A model generated the notes under the pieces. It saw nothing but the letters and a program-made list of their open reading frames with translations, had not been told where the DNA came from and ran no database searches. Shown here one piece after another: positions 11,801 through 21,844 of a stretch of 64,000 bases of DNA. Position 1 is the stretch's first letter. Every line of letters begins with the position of its first letter. The DNA is from Mycobacterium sp. 050128 (GTDB taxonomy: Bacteria; Actinomycetota; Actinomycetes; Mycobacteriales; Mycobacteriaceae): contig NZ_JAZGLW010000003.1 in assembly GCF_036409155.1 (NCBI RefSeq), positions 434,001-498,000 of the forward strand, read 5' to 3'. Position numbers and translations under genes: made by a program.

Positions 11801-14800
11801 GTGCTGTTCCCCGGAGCCGGATTCGTAGAGCTCGCGATCCACGCCGGCGACGAGGTCGGCTGCGGAGTCGTCGACGAATTGAATCTCGCGGCGCCCCTGG
11901 TGTTGCCGGCCGGCGGATCGGTCGCGGTCCAGGTGGTGGTCGGGGGTGCCGACGAGGCGGGTGTTCGTGCGGTGTCGGTGTTCTCCCGCGGCGAGGTGGG
12001 TTCCGGCTGGTCGTTGCACGCCGAGGGCATGCTGCGGGCGGGCTCGGCCGAACCGAGCGCCGACCTGTCGGCCTGGCCGCCGGTCGGTGCGGTTGCGGTC
12101 GACATCGGCGACGGCTATGAGCGTCTGGCCGAACGCGGATACGGCTACGGGCCCGCGTTCCGCGGCTTGACCTCGATGTGGCGTCGCGGCGACGAGGTGT
12201 TCGCCGAAGTGACGCTGCCCGCGGACGCCGGGGTGTCGGTGGCCGGATTCGGCGTTCACCCGGTGATGCTCGACGCCGCGCTGCACGCGGTGATCCTGGC
12301 TTCCGATGGCGACGAGCTTGCCGAAGGTTCGATGCTGGTGCCGTTCTCCTGGCAGCAGGTCTCGCTGCATGCCGCGGGTGCGGCGGCAGTCCGGGCGCGG
12401 ATCGTCCCGGTGGGAGATTCCGCCGTGTCCATCGAGCTGACGGATGGCCTTGGGCTGCCGGTGCTTTCGGTGGCGTCGATGGTGGCCCGGCCCGTCACCG
12501 ATAAGCAGTTGCTGGCCGCGGTCTCGAACTCGGGCCCGGACCGGCTCTTCGAAGTCGACTGGATCGTGCAGCCGTCATCCTCGGTACAACCGGTCTCGGT
12601 GTCCGCCTGGGGCGCAACGGAATTGGAGGCCGTGGAGGGACAACGGTCGGCGGTGGTGTTCGAGTCGGCACCGGTCGCCGACGACATTCTGGCCGGGGTG
12701 TATGCCGCCACCCGCGGGGTGCTGCCGGTGCTGCAGTCGTGGCTGGCCCGTGAGGGCGCAGGCACGCTGGTGGTGGCGACCCGGGGCGCGATGACGTTGC
12801 CGGGGGAGGACATCACCGATCTGGCCGGTGCTGCGGTGTGGGGCTTGGTGCGGTCGGCGCAGACCGAGCATCCCGGTCGGATCGTGCTGGTCGACACCGA
12901 CGGACCGCTCGACGACGAGGCGGTCGCCGCGGTCCTGGCCGCCGGCGAGCCGCAGGTATTGCTACGTGGCGCAAAGGTTTACATCGCCCGCGTCCACGGT
13001 AGCCGTGCGGTCAGCAGTCTCTTGGTGCCGCCGGGTGATGGCCCGTGGCGGATGGGGATGAGCAGTCGCGGCACCTTCGAGAACCTGCGACTGGAACGGA
13101 TCCCCGATGCCGACGCGCCGCTGGGTCCCGGACAGGTTCGGATCGCGCTGTCGGCCATCGCGGCCAACTTCCGTGACGTGATGATCGCGCTCGGTCTCTA
13201 CCCCGACCCCGACGCGATCATGGGCATCGAGGCATCCGGCGTCGTCTTGGAAATGGGGCCGGAAACCGCCGCACCGGACCACCGTTTCGCTGTCGGCGAC
13301 CGCGTCATGGGCCTGTTCCCCGATGGCACCGGAACAATCGCCGTTACCGACCAGCGCCTGTTGGCCAAGGTGCCGGCCGGATGGTCGCACACCGCCGCCG
13401 CAACCACCACGGTGGTTTTCGCCACCGCCTACTACGCCCTGACGGATCTGGCCACGGCCAAACCCGGCCAACGGGTGTTGGTGCACGCGGCCGCCGGCGG
13501 CGTCGGGATGGCTGCCGTGCAGCTGGCCCGGCACCTGGGTCTGGAGGTCTTTGCGACCGCCAGCCGCGGTAAGTGGGACACGTTGCGGGCCATGGGCTTT
13601 GACGACGACCACATCTCCGACTCGCGCAGCCTGGACTTTGAGGACAAATTCCGTGCGGTCACCGCGGGGCGCGGCATGGATGTGGTACTGGATTCGCTGG
13701 CCGGCGATTTTGTCGACGCTTCACTGCGACTGGTGGCTCCCGGCGGAATCTTCCTGGAGATGGGTAAGACCGACATCCGTGAGCCCGGGGCGGTCGCCAG
13801 TGAGCATCCGGGTGTGCGTTACCGTGCGTTCGATCTCTTCGAGGCGGGTCCCGAGCGCATCCAGCAGATGCTGGACGAGCTGACCGCGCTGTTCGGCGAC
13901 GACGTGCTACGGCCGTTGCCGGTCACCAGGTTTGACGTGCGACGCGCTCCGGCGGCGTTGCGCTACCTGAGCCAGGCGCGCCATGTCGGCAAGGTCGTGA
14001 TGACTGTGCCTGTTGGGCCGGGTAACTGGCTGGGTGCCGGCACCGTGCTGATCACCGGAGGGACCGGGATGGCGGGCTCGGCATTGGCCCGTCATGTGGT
14101 GTCGCGGCATGGTGCCCGCAATGTGGTGTTGGTGAGCCGGCGTGGTCTGGATGCGCCGGGAGCCGCGGAGTTGATGACCGAGCTCAGAGCGACCGGGGCC
14201 CAGGTGCAGGTGGTGGCCTGTGACGTGGCCGATCGCGAGGCGCTGGCCAAGGTGATCGCTGATATCCCGGTGACGCGACCGTTGTCCGGCGTGATTCACG
14301 CGGCCGGAATGCTCGACGACGCCGTCATTTCCTCGTTGACCCCGGAGCGGGTGGATGCGGTGTTGCGGGCCAAGGTCGATGGGGCGTGGAACCTGCACGA
14401 GCTCACCCGCGACCTGGATGTGTCTGCCTTCGTGCTGTTTTCGTCGATGGCCGGGTTGGCGGGAGCATCGGGCCAGGCCAACTACGCGGCCGCCAACTCG
14501 TTCCTGGACGGGTTGGCCGTGCACCGGCGTCGATGCGGGTTGCCGGCGATATCACTGGGCTGGGGTCTGTGGGATCAGGCCAGTGCCATGACCGGTGCGC
14601 TGGGCGCCGCCGATCGTGCCCGGTTCGGCCGGGACGGCATCGTCGCGATGTCCTCCGATCAGGCACTGGACTTGATGGATACCGCGCTGATCGTGGACGA
14701 GCCGTTCCTCATGCCCGCCCACATCGATCTCGCGGCGCTGCGGGCGAAGTTCGACGGGGGCACATTGCCGCCGATGTTCGTCGATCTGATCAACGCGCCG

Positions 14801-15364
14801 ACCCGGCGCCAGGTTGACGATTCGCTGGCCGCGGCCAAGTCGAAATCGGCTCTACTGCAACGCCTTGAGGGTCTGCCCGAAGACGAGCAATACGCCGTGC
14901 TGCTCGATCTGGTGCGCTCCAACATCGCCACGGTGCTGGGTAACTCCAGCCCCGAGTCCATCGATCCGGACCGGGCGTTCCAGGAGCTCGGCTTTGACTC
15001 GCTGACCGCGGTCGAGATGCGCAACCGGTTGAAGTCCGCGACCGGCCTGGCACTTTCACCCACGCTGATCTTCGATTACCCGAACTGCGCCGCGCTGGCC
15101 GGCTACATGCACTCCGAGCTCATCGGAACCGAGCAGCAAGGCACCCCGGCCGCCGCGCCCGGGGAAGCCGACATCCAGCGTGTGGTGGGCTCGATTCCGG
15201 TGAAGCGACTCCGGCAGGCGGGCGTGCTGGAGTTGTTGCTCGCATTGGCAACCGAAGACACAACCGCGCAGGTGCCGGCTGCGGGGGTGAGCGCCGAGAA
15301 GGACATTGCGGACATGGACCTCGAGGACCTGCTCAATGCCGCGTTGAGCGACGACGACGAATAG
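2849..15364 (+). CDS. pks12: Mycoketide polyketide synthase Pks12, two complete reducing modules
   Basis: A 4171-residue type I polyketide synthase (M. tuberculosis Pks12 is about 4151) with the domain order [KS-AT-DH-ER-KR-ACP] twice. An N-terminal coiled coil (residues 1-32) and a C-terminal helix act as docking ends. Active residues: KS Cys202 and Cys2237; AT Ser649 and Ser2679; DH His958 and His2979; ER cofactor loops near 1506-1520 and 3546-3560; KR motifs at about 1695 and 3735 with Tyr1839 and Tyr3879; ACP Ser2009 and Ser4051. AT1 carries YASH (749-752), predicting methylmalonyl-CoA, and AT2 carries HAFH (2776-2779), predicting malonyl-CoA. This matches the alternating branched chain of mannosyl-phosphomycoketide, a CD1c-presented lipid antigen. 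The GTG start at 2849 follows GTACTGAG and gives the known N-terminus. Ppm1 lies nearby, but I infer no direct partnership. Confidence 0.97.
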   Translation: MDQLQHATEALRKALVQVERLKRTNRALLERSSEPIAIVGMSCRFPGGVDTPERLWQMVADGRDVISEFPSDRGWDLAGLYDPDPDARHKTYARTGGFVDDVADFDPAFFGIAPTEALAMDPQHRMLLELSWEALERGGIDPSGLRGSATGVFAGLIVQGYGMLAEEIEGYRLTGMTSSVASGRVSYVLGLEGPAVSVDTACSSSLVALHMAVQSLRSGECDLALAGGATVNATPTVFIEFSRHRGLAPDGRSKAYAGAADGVGWSEGGAMLVVERLSDARRLGHPVLALVRGSAVNQDGASNGLTAPNGPSQQRVVRAALANAGLSTAEVDVVEGHGTGTTLGDPIEAQALLATYGQDRTEPLWLGSIKSNMGHTQAAAGVAGVIKMVQAMHHETLPATLHVDQPSPHVDWSAGAVSLLTEARPWKVKSAADHARRAGISSFGISGTNAHVIVESAPPQEPREPAPTPAVVPWVLSAKSLPALASQASRLAAHVAADDGLDIADVAWSLAGRATFEHRAVVVGGDRDRLLAGLEELAGDEPGASIIRGHALPAGKHVFVFPGQGSQWVGMGVELLDTAPVFAQQIEACADAFAEFVDWSLIDVLRGAPGAPGMDRVDVVQPVLFAVMVSLAELWKSVGVNPDAVIGHSQGEIAAAYVAGTLSLHDAARVVTLRSKLLRSLTHPGGMVSIACSTERARELLAPYGNRISIAAVNGPSAIVVSGEVAALEELIGFCADLDLRTRRIDVDYASHSVEVEAIRDELTTALAGIEPRTSRVAFFSTVSGTRVDTAGLDPAYWYRNIRQTVQFEQAVRTACEHGYRTFIESSPHPALIAGIEDTFNDSNHSGDTEAIVIPTLGRDDGGLERFLTSAAAAFTAGVNVNWRGVLDGAGFVELPTYAFDRRRFWLSGEGIGADVASLGLGTSEHALLSAVVELPASGGVALTGRLSPSTQSWLADHAVSGAVVFPGAGFVELAIRAGDEVGYSTVDELTLQAPLLLPVGDSGFGSVAVQVVVGPAEESGQRSVAIFSRADADSAWVCHAEGALSSAPVEPVADLSVWPPAGAIAVNTADGYEKLAARGYGYGPAFQGLTATWVRGDEVFAEVRLPDAAGGVSGFGVHPALLDAAMHSMVMAHQADDQATDVVLPFAWQGISLHAAGASAVRARIAPAGPSGFSIELADGLGLPVLSVVNMVARPVNEQQLRAAISSSGPDRLFEVVWTPAPAATAANGSSHQLLESVVAEGDPVAATYLRTHQVLAAVQSWLTEHDSGVLVVATRGAMGLPGEDVTDLAGAAVWGLVRSAQTEHPGRIVLVDSDAPLDDDTTAAVVAAGEPQVLLRGATLYTPRVHGSRAVDGILVPPAEGPWRLGISNAGTFENLRLEPVPNAGAPLEPGQVRVALRAIATNFRDVMITLGMFTHDALLGGEGAGVVVEVGPGVTEFAVGDSVYGFFPDGSGTLVPGDTRLLLPKPAHWSYPEAAAISAVFTTAYMAFIHLADVKPGQRVLVHAAAGGVGMAAVQLGRHLGLEIFATASRGKWDTLRAMGFDDDHIGDSRTCEFEEKFRAVTGGGGMDVVLDSLAGEFVDASLRLVAPGGVFLEMGKTDIRDPGVVAREYPGVRYRAFDLFEPGRPRMHEWMLELAKLFDAGVLRPLPVTTFDVRRARSALRYLSQARHIGKVVMTLPGAPGGGLGAGTVLITGGTGMAGSTLARHLVAHHGVQNLVLLSRRGPDAQGSAELVAELEAAGARVKVAACDAADRAALAAVIAQIPAQHPLSGVIHAAGVLDDAVVTSLTPERVDAVLRAKVDAAWNLHELTRELDVSAFVMFSSMAGLVGSSGQANYAAGNTFLDGLAAHRRAHGLPAISLGWGLWDQASAMTGGLDAADIARLSRDGILALSSDEAMELFDTALIVDEAFIAPARIDLAALRAHASAVPPMFTDLLTAPARRQVDDSLAAAKSKSALAHRLHGLSEPEQHAVLLDLVRSHIATVLGNTTVEAIDPDKAFQDLGFDSLTAVEMRNRLKTATGLALSPTLIFDYPTPNGLAGYIRKELAGVPQEIAPTAAVAVTGDDPIVIVGMSCRYPGGVSSPEDLWEMLTERRDVLTEFPSDRGWDIAGVYNPDPDVPGTCYTRTGGFVEGVGDFDPAFFGITPTEALAMDPQQRMFLELSWEALERAGIEPGALRGSATGMFAGVYTQGYGIGAAPTAEGFRLTGQSSSVASGRVSYVLGLEGPAVSVDTACSSSLVALHMAAQSLRSGECDLALAGGVTVNATPDIFVEFSRMRGLSVDGRCKAYAGAADGTGFSEGGGMLVVERLSDARRLGHPVLAVVRGSAINQDGASNGLTAPNGPSQQRVVRAALASAGLSTADVDVVEGHGTGTTLGDPIEAQALLATYGQHRAEPLLLGSIKSNMGHTQAAAGVAGVIKMVLAMRHELVPATLHVDQPSPHVDWSAGAVSLLTEARPWPAAGRAHRAGVSSFGISGTNAHVIIEAAPTDVDDVVERAGAPVLPWVVSAKSLLALRSHASRLADHLRAYHDLESADVAWSLAGRSNFEHRAVIAGADRDQLLAGLDELAGGEIGSVVQGTAQGGKTVFVFPGQGSQVLGMGMGLHAGYPVFAEAFNAVVAELDRHLLRPLREVVWGHDEDLLNTTEFAQPALFAVEVALFRLLESWGVRTDFVMGHSIGEVAAAHVAGVLSLENAAVLVAARGRFMQALPAGGAMLAVQATEEEVRPLLTADTGIAAVNAPSSVVISGAEDEVAAIAERLRADGRRVHKLAVSHAFHSPLMDPMIDEFGTVAAGLAIGKPTIPIVSNVTGQLAGDDFATAAYWKRHVREAVRFADSIRFVNAAGVTRFLEVGPSGGLTASIEESLPDAPVITMSALRKDRPEPETLTTAIAQGYVAGIDVDWRAAIGRAKFVELPTYAFERRRFWLASDSAPADAAGLGLAASEHPLLGAVVELPASGGVVLTGRLSPGVQTWLNDHAVGGVVLFPGAGFVELAIHAGDEVGCGVVDELNLAAPLVLPAGGSVAVQVVVGGADEAGVRAVSVFSRGEVGSGWSLHAEGMLRAGSAEPSADLSAWPPVGAVAVDIGDGYERLAERGYGYGPAFRGLTSMWRRGDEVFAEVTLPADAGVSVAGFGVHPVMLDAALHAVILASDGDELAEGSMLVPFSWQQVSLHAAGAAAVRARIVPVGDSAVSIELTDGLGLPVLSVASMVARPVTDKQLLAAVSNSGPDRLFEVDWIVQPSSSVQPVSVSAWGATELEAVEGQRSAVVFESAPVADDILAGVYAATRGVLPVLQSWLAREGAGTLVVATRGAMTLPGEDITDLAGAAVWGLVRSAQTEHPGRIVLVDTDGPLDDEAVAAVLAAGEPQVLLRGAKVYIARVHGSRAVSSLLVPPGDGPWRMGMSSRGTFENLRLERIPDADAPLGPGQVRIALSAIAANFRDVMIALGLYPDPDAIMGIEASGVVLEMGPETAAPDHRFAVGDRVMGLFPDGTGTIAVTDQRLLAKVPAGWSHTAAATTTVVFATAYYALTDLATAKPGQRVLVHAAAGGVGMAAVQLARHLGLEVFATASRGKWDTLRAMGFDDDHISDSRSLDFEDKFRAVTAGRGMDVVLDSLAGDFVDASLRLVAPGGIFLEMGKTDIREPGAVASEHPGVRYRAFDLFEAGPERIQQMLDELTALFGDDVLRPLPVTRFDVRRAPAALRYLSQARHVGKVVMTVPVGPGNWLGAGTVLITGGTGMAGSALARHVVSRHGARNVVLVSRRGLDAPGAAELMTELRATGAQVQVVACDVADREALAKVIADIPVTRPLSGVIHAAGMLDDAVISSLTPERVDAVLRAKVDGAWNLHELTRDLDVSAFVLFSSMAGLAGASGQANYAAANSFLDGLAVHRRRCGLPAISLGWGLWDQASAMTGALGAADRARFGRDGIVAMSSDQALDLMDTALIVDEPFLMPAHIDLAALRAKFDGGTLPPMFVDLINAPTRRQVDDSLAAAKSKSALLQRLEGLPEDEQYAVLLDLVRSNIATVLGNSSPESIDPDRAFQELGFDSLTAVEMRNRLKSATGLALSPTLIFDYPNCAALAGYMHSELIGTEQQGTPAAAPGEADIQRVVGSIPVKRLRQAGVLELLLALATEDTTAQVPAAGVSAEKDIADMDLEDLLNAALSDDDE
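2951..15110 (+). repeat. 6.1-kb internal tandem repeat formed by the two pks12 modules
   Basis: Module 1 (about 2951-8970) and module 2 (about 9050-15110) are collinear at an offset of about 6105-6126 bp. From the ER cofactor loop to the KR Tyr the offset is exactly 6120 bp (7361 to 13481; 7931 to 14051; 8363 to 14483). Stretches such as 7361-7500 and 13481-13620 are nearly identical at DNA level, including third codon positions. This suggests recent duplication or ongoing gene conversion between modules. AT domains and the early DH are the most different parts. Confidence 0.85.
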
Positions 15365-15380
15365 CGAAAGTCGGAAGTCA

Positions 15381-18005
15381 GTGAGAATTGCGGTCACCGG
15401 GGCCAGCGGTGTGCTCGGCCGCGGTCTGTCTGCCCGGCTGCTGAGCCAGGGTCACGAGGTCGTAGGGATCGCGCGGCGCCGGCCGCAAAGCTGGTCGAGT
15501 GCGGCCGATTTCATCGAGGCAGACATCCGGGACGCGAGCGCGGTCAAACGTGGCATCGGGGGCGCGGACGTCGTCGCGCATCTCGCCTGGGCACGCTGCC
15601 CCGGACCCGACGAACGTCTCGGCCATGAGGTCAACGTCGGTGGCACGGCCAACGTCCTGGAAGCGATGGCCGAGACCGGTTCCAGGCGCCTTGTTTTCGC
15701 CTCGTCCGCGCATGTCTATGGCAGCGCTGACGGTCCGATCGGCGAGCAGCAGCCGATGGTTCCGGTGCTGGCCAACGGCGTGCATCAGGCCCGCGTCGAG
15801 GATCTGCTGGGCGCGTCGGGCGCCGAGTGGGTCGCGATCCGCTCGGCGCTGATCGTCGGGCGCAACGTCGACAATTGGGTGCGTGGGCTGCTGGCGTCGC
15901 CGGTGTTCCCCGACGGATCTGACGATCGCCGCATACAGGTCGTCCACCTCGACGACGCATTGCGCGTGTTCACCCGCGCCGTGGTGGACGCCGGTATTGC
16001 CAGCGGCCCAGTCAATCTCGCGGCCGTGGGTGAGCAGACGTTCCGTCAGATCGCTGCCGCGCTTGGTCGCCCGATCCTACGGCTGCGCGGACCGTTGCGG
16101 CCTTGGGGACGACGCGGCGAGCTGGAGCTGGTGCGCGGCGCCCCCCTGATGGATACCGCACGGTTGCGCGAGCAGTGGGGATTCGAGCCGACGTGGAACT
16201 GCGACGAATGTATCGAGGACTTCGCGGTGGCGGTGCGCGGCCGCATTGCGCTGGGTAACCGGGTCGTGTCGCTGCCGTGGCGGCTGGCCAACGTCGCGGA
16301 CCTGCCTGCCGTCGATGCGGCTGCCGCGGATGGAGAGATCCCCAGATTGGCTGGCCCACCGGGAGATAACGGCGAGTTCGACACCCCGATCGATCCGCGC
16401 TTTCCTACCTTCCTGGCCACCAATTTGTCCGAGGCGCTGCCGGGCCCGTTTTCGCCCGCTTCGGCGTCGGCGACCGTCCGCGGGTTGCGCGCCGGCGGTG
16501 CCATCATTGCCGAGCGGCTACGTCCGGGCGGGATGGTCCAGCGCGAAATCGCCATGCGCACCGTCGCGGTGTTCGCCCATCGGTTGTACGGGGCGATTAC
16601 GTCGGCACACTTCATGGCCGAAACCGTGCCGTTCGCCAAGCCGTCGATGATCGTGAGCAACAGCGGGTTCTTCGGCCCCAGCATGGCCTCGCTGCCCGTG
16701 TTCGGCGAGCAGCGCCCCGCCGAAATCGGCCGGGCCCGAAGGCTAGTGCGTAATGCTCGCAATATCGGGGTGTTCGGTGTCAATCTCGTGGGGCTGAGCT
16801 CCGGAGCATCCCGCGATACCGACGACTTCATCGCCGACGTCGACCGCCTGGAACGGCTGGCCGAAGATGTGACCCAGCTCGACGAACGCCGGCTGCTCAG
16901 CCTGATCGTGTTGGCCCGCGACGAGGTTGTGCACGGTTGGGTGCTGGCCTCGGCGTCGTTCATGCTGTGCGCCGCGTTCAATGTGTTGCTGCGCGGCCTG
17001 TGTGGCCGCGACACCTCTCCGGCCGCGGGGCCGGAACTGGTCAGTGCGCGATCGGTCGAAGCCATGCAACGGTTGGTCCTTGCGGCACAACGTGATCCGA
17101 ATGTGGTTCGGCTGTTGGCCGAACCCGGGGAGCGGCTCGACAAGCTGGCCGTCGACGCGCCGCAATTCCACGCCGCGGTGCTGGCCGAGCTGGCGTTGAT
17201 CGGTCACCGCGGCCCCGCAGAGCTCGAGATGCTGTCAACGAGCTATGCCGATGACCCCGAGTTGCTGATCCGAATGGTCGCCAGGGCAATGAGCGCGCCC
17301 GCGGCGCCCCAGCCGCAACACCCGCGAATTCCGCTGCGCGCCAAGCCGGTCGCGCGCCTGGCCGCACGCCAGCTCCGCGACCGCGAAGCCCGTCGCGACA
17401 AGGTGGTGCGCGCCAACTGGGTGCTGCGTTCGCTGCTGCGCGAGTACGGGCGCAGGATGGTCGACGCCGGGGTCTTCCACGCCGCCGACGACGTGTTCTA
17501 CCTGCTGGTCGACGAACTCGACGCCCTGCCGGCCGACGTTGTGGACCTGGTGCAGCGCCGCCGGGCCGAATGGCGCCGCCTGGTTACCGTTGCTCCGCCA
17601 ACGGTGTTCAGCGGGAGCTGGGAGCCGTCCACCACGTCGGCGCCGGCTCTTTCCAGTGGAGACACCTTGCGCGGCGTCGGCGTCTGCGGTGGACGGGTGC
17701 GCGGCCGGGTGCGCATCGTACGACCCGAAACGATCGACGACCTGCAACCCGGCGAGATTCTTGTCGCGGAGGTTACCGACGTCGGGTACACCGCGGCGTT
17801 CTGCTACGCCGCCGCCGTGGTGACAGAACTCGGCGGCCCGATGTCACACGCCGCCGTAGTAGCCCGCGAGTTCGGGTTCCCCTGTGTGGTCGATGTGCAC
17901 GGGGCAACGAAGTCGTTGCCGCCGGGGGCGCTGATCGAGGTCGACGGCAGCACGGGAGAAATTAAGGTGATTGACGTAGCCGCGGAAGAAACACCGCCGA
18001 GCTAG
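15381..18005 (+). CDS. SDR-like / PEP-utilising (phosphohistidine) fusion protein, Rv2047c-like
   Basis: An 874-residue protein starting at GTG 15381, 16 bp after the pks12 stop and so likely co-transcribed. Residues 1-300 look like an extended SDR (epimerase) domain, with VTGASGVLGRGL at the N-terminus. However, the usual catalytic YxxxK is not apparent (the matching place reads NGVHQARVEDLL), so this domain may bind rather than convert its ligand. The helical middle (about 330-720) resembles the substrate-binding region of PEP-synthase or rifampin-phosphotransferase-type enzymes. Residues 750-865 form the swivelling phosphohistidine domain, with GGPMSHAAVVAREFG and His823 as the phosphorylatable residue. 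No ATP-grasp domain is present. The conserved place after pks12 suggests a role in mycoketide metabolism, but this is inference. Confidence 0.85.
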   Translation: MRIAVTGASGVLGRGLSARLLSQGHEVVGIARRRPQSWSSAADFIEADIRDASAVKRGIGGADVVAHLAWARCPGPDERLGHEVNVGGTANVLEAMAETGSRRLVFASSAHVYGSADGPIGEQQPMVPVLANGVHQARVEDLLGASGAEWVAIRSALIVGRNVDNWVRGLLASPVFPDGSDDRRIQVVHLDDALRVFTRAVVDAGIASGPVNLAAVGEQTFRQIAAALGRPILRLRGPLRPWGRRGELELVRGAPLMDTARLREQWGFEPTWNCDECIEDFAVAVRGRIALGNRVVSLPWRLANVADLPAVDAAAADGEIPRLAGPPGDNGEFDTPIDPRFPTFLATNLSEALPGPFSPASASATVRGLRAGGAIIAERLRPGGMVQREIAMRTVAVFAHRLYGAITSAHFMAETVPFAKPSMIVSNSGFFGPSMASLPVFGEQRPAEIGRARRLVRNARNIGVFGVNLVGLSSGASRDTDDFIADVDRLERLAEDVTQLDERRLLSLIVLARDEVVHGWVLASASFMLCAAFNVLLRGLCGRDTSPAAGPELVSARSVEAMQRLVLAAQRDPNVVRLLAEPGERLDKLAVDAPQFHAAVLAELALIGHRGPAELEMLSTSYADDPELLIRMVARAMSAPAAPQPQHPRIPLRAKPVARLAARQLRDREARRDKVVRANWVLRSLLREYGRRMVDAGVFHAADDVFYLLVDELDALPADVVDLVQRRRAEWRRLVTVAPPTVFSGSWEPSTTSAPALSSGDTLRGVGVCGGRVRGRVRIVRPETIDDLQPGEILVAEVTDVGYTAAFCYAAAVVTELGGPMSHAAVVAREFGFPCVVDVHGATKSLPPGALIEVDGSTGEIKVIDVAAEETPPS

Positions 18006-19228
18006 TCGAATTCGAGGTCCAGATCAAGCGGCCCGCTGAGCCCCAGCATCGGTTTCCAGCGTGACGTTGCGACGCGACGGGCGTTGGGCATGCGCCGGGC
18101 GAGGATTTTCAGAGCTCCGGCAAGCTCAACGCGAGCGAGGTTCGCGCCGAGGCAGTAGTGCGCGCCGCCGCCGAAACTCAAAATGGGGGGCGGGTCGGCC
18201 CGGGTGATATCGAAGCGGTCCGGGTCGGGATAGATCTCTGGATCACAGTTGGCAGCATAGGTATTCACCGAAATGAAGGTGCCGGCCGGAAAGGTGTAAC
18301 CCTCGAACGTGACGTCGTCGAGGACCGTGCGCAGCGTGGTGCACACCGCCGGCGAATGGCGCATGCATTCTTCGACGGCTCGCATCGCGAGATCGGGATC
18401 GTCGCTCAGCAACGCCAGCTGATCGGGATGATCGCACAGTGCATGCATGGACGCCGCCAGTTGATTGCGGGTGGTGTCGGTGCCCGCGCTCAGGATGCTG
18501 AACGCCAGCATGCGCATCTCGGAGTTGCTGAGTCGGTCCCCGCCATTCTGAGCGCGAATCAATTCGGAGATCAAATCGTCGGTCAACCGGCTACGCCGTT
18601 GCGCAATCATGTCGTCGATGTAGGCGTCGAATTCATCCCACGCCCGCATCACGATGTGCTGTTCCTCGAGTAGGTTGGAGTCGAACCGCACGATCTTGAA
18701 AATGTCCTCCGCCCACAGTGAAAACTGTTCCCAGTCCTGCGCGGGCGCGCCCAGCAACGCGCAGATGATCGGGATCGGGTAGGGCCGGGCGATGTCGGCG
18801 ACGAAATCACACTCGCCGGCGTCGGCGACCTGATCGATCAACTCGTTGATCACCGTGTCGATGGTCTGCTCCATGCGCGCCGACGCCCGTGGCGTAAGAG
18901 CTTTGGACACCAGACTGCGCAGCCGCCGATGTTCCTCGCCGTCCATCCCCAGAATGGTGCTCAGCACCCGGTCGTAGAGCGGGCCGGACGTGATTCCGCG
19001 GGCCGTCATGTGCATGCCGGGCGGGAAGACGAAGCGGGGGTCACGAAGTATTCCGCGGGCGAGCTCGTAGCCGAGTACCTCGGGGCCTAACGGCCCGATC
19101 GCCATCGGTGCGTGCTTTCGTACCTCGTGAATCCGCGGCGCGACCTCGTGCACAGTGTCGGTGATGCCGTAGTGCAGTGTCGGGAGTCCCGCATCGAAGA
19201 CGCTGGGTGCCGCGGTGTCGACGGTCAT
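18002..19228 (-). CDS. Cytochrome P450
   Basis: A 408-residue soluble bacterial P450. It carries the I-helix AGTDTTRNQ, the K-helix EECMRHSP (ExxR variant) and the heme loop FGGGAHYCLG with the ligand Cys359. The start is taken at ATG 19228 because it overlaps the stop of the preceding gene (ATGA), although the frame stays open further upstream inside that gene. This is the last gene of the leftward 11-gene operon starting at 25,980. Its stop shares a CTAG with the converging Rv2047c-like gene. The substrate is unknown and no ferredoxin or reductase is encoded nearby. Confidence 0.93.
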   Translation of the reverse strand: MTVDTAAPSVFDAGLPTLHYGITDTVHEVAPRIHEVRKHAPMAIGPLGPEVLGYELARGILRDPRFVFPPGMHMTARGITSGPLYDRVLSTILGMDGEEHRRLRSLVSKALTPRASARMEQTIDTVINELIDQVADAGECDFVADIARPYPIPIICALLGAPAQDWEQFSLWAEDIFKIVRFDSNLLEEQHIVMRAWDEFDAYIDDMIAQRRSRLTDDLISELIRAQNGGDRLSNSEMRMLAFSILSAGTDTTRNQLAASMHALCDHPDQLALLSDDPDLAMRAVEECMRHSPAVCTTLRTVLDDVTFEGYTFPAGTFISVNTYAANCDPEIYPDPDRFDITRADPPPILSFGGGAHYCLGANLARVELAGALKILARRMPNARRVATSRWKPMLGLSGPLDLDLEFD

Positions 19229-19887
19229 GATGACTCCGTCGCGAGAATCCGCAGCGGCAGTCGGGGCAGGGTGCACGTGGGGGATGGCCAGATAATCTCT
19301 GGTCGGTACCCGGGCGCGAGCTCGAAAGACGCTATGCGACGCAACCATTCGGTCACGACGACGTTCATTTCCATCCTGGCCAGATGTGAACCCACGCAAC
19401 GATGGGGACCGCCGCCGAAACCCCAGTGCTTGTGCAGTCGCTCGCGGTCCTGCAGGGGCAGGCCGAATAGCGTCAGGAAGACCTGGGAGGGATACGGAGT
19501 CGCGAGGTCGGCCATCACTTCGCACTCGGCGCGTGCCGGGATCGCGTCGATGATGCCGATCGCCTGTGCCTGGATCGATGGGAGTATCGCGGCCAGTGCA
19601 TGGGGACTGAAGAACGGCTGCAGGATCTTTCGGAACCGCGTGTGTTCCGGCGGATCGAACGCCGCCGGTACCAGCGGCAGCGGGCTGCCGACGACTTCGA
19701 ACGCCTTCTGGGACGAGAACACATTCGGGTTGCGCAGCGCCGCGAGTACATCGTCGCGGCGGGTCAGCGCATACCAGCCGTCGCTCAATACCACCGGGCC
19801 GGCGTCCCGCAATGCGGCCCAGCCGGTGCCCCGGTCGACAGACATGGGCAAGTCGGCGAGGTCGAGCTCCGGAATGGTGTTGGTCAT
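19225..19887 (-). pseudogene. Cytochrome P450 with large in-frame internal deletion
   Basis: The frame encodes only 220 residues against about 400 for a P450. The N-terminal half is normal up to LTLFGLPLQDRERL (about residue 150). The sequence then jumps straight to HWGFGGGPHRCVGSHLARME, the heme loop. The I-helix oxygen-binding motif, the ExxR K-helix and everything between them (about 170 residues) are missing, with the frame kept. The heme Cys is present, but the fold cannot be a normal P450. The ATG at 19887 has GGATCCGGCGAG upstream, and its stop overlaps the next P450 start, so translation coupling is preserved. Likely a decayed paralogue of the neighbouring P450; residual heme binding cannot be excluded. 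Confidence 0.82.
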
Positions 19888-19913
19888 CTCGCCGGATCCT
19901 TTCGGTGTTGTGA

Positions 19914-20336
19914 TCACGAAATGTTGGTTGCCAGGAACGTCAGTGGCAGGCCCAAAATCGACATGTCGTTTTCGTCGAGATAGGTGCCCTCGCCTTCCAT
20001 GTGTTGCCGGAATCGTGTTGTCGCGCCATAGCGTTCGGCAACGGCTTGGGCGGATTCGGCTTCCGGCACACCGATGACGACGGTGAACACGCCGTCCCCG
20101 TGGCGTTTCAGGAAATCGTTCACCGAAATCGCCACCTCACCGGTCGATCCCGGGATCGGGCTGATCAACTCGATCCCGCGATTCCAATCGAGGTGGATGT
20201 CCAGGCCGAGTTCGGTCAGCGCCAGAGGCTCGAAGACGAATCCCAGGTCCGTGAACATTTGCGCCGTCTCTGCATGACGGTGCGGTGCCACGGCGAAGAC
20301 CACGTGGTGCAGCGAAGGTTCTTCAGGCATTGGCAT
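19914..20336 (-). CDS. VOC (glyoxalase/bleomycin-resistance fold) family protein
   Basis: The protein has 140 residues. It opens with PSLHHVVFAVAPHRHAETAQMFTDLGF, a typical VOC beta-alpha-beta module with a candidate metal His. A second half (GVFTVVIGVPEAESAQAVAERYG) follows, so a single chain carries two half-modules. The clear metal set of glyoxalase I is not obvious, so an isomerase, epimerase or binding role is possible. The first ATG (20336) lies inside the 3' end of the upstream DapB-like gene. A second ATG six bases on (20330) is an alternative start. Part of the leftward operon. Confidence 0.75.
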   Translation of the reverse strand: MPMPEEPSLHHVVFAVAPHRHAETAQMFTDLGFVFEPLALTELGLDIHLDWNRGIELISPIPGSTGEVAISVNDFLKRHGDGVFTVVIGVPEAESAQAVAERYGATTRFRQHMEGEGTYLDENDMSILGLPLTFLATNIS

Positions 20337-21396
20337 CTTCCCGTCGGTTGGCGTGCAAGACCCCGCGCGGAAGGAGCAGGGGCAGGTCGTTGTAGGTCGC
20401 GATGCCGGGTGGCGCGGCGACGACGGCAGGTATCGCGGTGATCGCCGGCACGGCGGTGATGGTCAAACCGAGCATGATGTAGTCGTCGATGGTTTCGCCG
20501 TGAAATTCCGCTGGGGGCTCGAAACTCAGGGTGCTCTTGATCGTGGGCCGGCCCTCCACCGTGACGGTGTAGCCGAAATTTGTCGACCACGCCGGTTCCA
20601 GGGATTGACCTTTGGTCCATACCCCGCGAACCTCGACCACCTCACGGGCACCGACAATTCCCTTCCACCGGACGTCGATGCCTGCGACGCAACGCTGTTT
20701 GATGACCCAATCACCGGGCAGCACCAAATCCTCAGTGGTGTGCGCGTATTCGGCTTCACACCGTACTTCGTCGAGTTGCACTCCAAGAGCATCGGCAATC
20801 AAGAACACCGCCTCGCGGAAGATGCCAGATCCCTTCTCGGTGATCGCGTGCAGATCGGGTTGGTCGATCGGATAGCCGAAACCCATCGGTATCTCTGTTG
20901 CCGGAGAGTTGTAGATGGTCGTGTCGAAGGACTCGACAATCGAGATTCGGTCCACCCGGTCGGAGATGCCGGCCGTGACGATCGCGAAGAGCTGGATGAA
21001 CCCAGGGTTGATGCCGCTGCCGAAGATGGTCGAGCCGCCGCGCGTACACGCTTGCATGATCCGTTCCCGGTCACGGCCCAGTTGGTGCCCGGTGATGAAC
21101 TCCGATGTGGTCACGACGTTGATCCCCGCTCCGAGGATGCGGGTCACTTCATCGACACTGGCGAACATCGGGTTGTAGACAACACAATCGGGCTTCAGAC
21201 CCAGTAGTGCGTCGACGTCGTTGGTCGCGTGTACGCCCAGCGGTTCGATGCCGCAGAGCTCACCGACATCACGGCCGACCTTGTCGGGAGACCACGCGTA
21301 GCAGCCCACGAGTTCCAAGGTCGAATTCTCGGTGATCGCGTGGACCGACTTCTTGCCCACATTTCCTGTCGTCCACTGAACGACGCGGTACGTCAA
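20323..21396 (-). CDS. DapB-like NAD(P)-binding oxidoreductase (amine-dehydrogenase-like), paralogue 1
   Basis: A 357-residue protein. The Rossmann start [15 protein letters not shown] carries the GNVG nucleotide-binding turn. The NAD-binding domain resembles dihydrodipicolinate reductase (DapB), while the C-terminal domain resembles 2,4-diaminopentanoate dehydrogenase-type proteins common in mycobacteria. A GSGINPGF segment near the domain junction is shared with two more paralogues in this window. There is no ATG or GTG near the domain start. The TTG at 21396 overlaps the previous stop (TTGA), which fits coupled translation, so I chose it. The substrate is unknown; the family is often found next to P450 and SDR genes. 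Confidence 0.82.
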   Translation of the reverse strand: MTYRVVQWTTGNVGKKSVHAITENSTLELVGCYAWSPDKVGRDVGELCGIEPLGVHATNDVDALLGLKPDCVVYNPMFASVDEVTRILGAGINVVTTSEFITGHQLGRDRERIMQACTRGGSTIFGSGINPGFIQLFAIVTAGISDRVDRISIVESFDTTIYNSPATEIPMGFGYPIDQPDLHAITEKGSGIFREAVFLIADALGVQLDEVRCEAEYAHTTEDLVLPGDWVIKQRCVAGIDVRWKGIVGAREVVEVRGVWTKGQSLEPAWSTNFGYTVTVEGRPTIKSTLSFEPPAEFHGETIDDYIMLGLTITAVPAITAIPAVVAAPPGIATYNDLPLLLPRGVLHANRREDANA

Positions 21397-21824
21397 GGGT
21401 GCGACCCCGTGTGCTGCTGGGCCGCCTGGCGAGCAAGCCTGTCGTTGTGAATCCTGACGAGTTCGCGGAATCCCAGCCGATGATACTTCGGGATCGGTTG
21501 GATGCCCCACACGTCCTGGGCGGTGGCTTTGCCTTCGGCGCCCTCCGGCGGTCCGAGCGGGGGATACGGGTACTTGCACTCCAAGGTGTCGTTCGAATAG
21601 CGAATCTTCAAGAGCTCACTACAGATTTCGGTGAGGCTCAGCGTCGGGTAGCCGTAGTAGACCGCCATGAACGGCAAGGTGAACGCGCCCTCGACCACCA
21701 GGGCCACCAGGCAAACCAAGACCGCACGCTTGATCCATTTGTGCATTCGTGCGTAGTACGGTGTCGTCCCCGGCTCGAGGCCGTCAGTCGGGTCCTTTTC
21801 CTCGGTGGAGGATGGTGCAGTCAT
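21393..21824 (-). CDS. Single-pass membrane protein of unknown function
   Basis: The protein has 143 residues. A short hydrophilic N-terminus (about 30 residues) is followed by one strong membrane helix (about 34-56, [19 protein letters not shown]) and then a conserved-looking Tyr- and Pro-rich domain ([17 protein letters not shown]). I recognise no named domain. AGGAG stands 8 bases before the ATG. The gene follows the membrane protein gene at 21845-22564 by 20 bp, so it is probably a subunit of the same membrane assembly. Confidence 0.72.
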   Translation of the reverse strand: MTAPSSTEEKDPTDGLEPGTTPYYARMHKWIKRAVLVCLVALVVEGAFTLPFMAVYYGYPTLSLTEICSELLKIRYSNDTLECKYPYPPLGPPEGAEGKATAQDVWGIQPIPKYHRLGFRELVRIHNDRLARQAAQQHTGSHP

Positions 21825-21844
21825 GGCAGTGCTCCTAATCCTGT

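Noticed and set aside
18002..19525. Longer start for the P450 ending at 18002 (open frame to 19525)
   Set aside because: The extra part lies wholly inside the preceding P450 remnant in another frame and has no P450 features; the ATG at 19228 overlaps that gene's stop.
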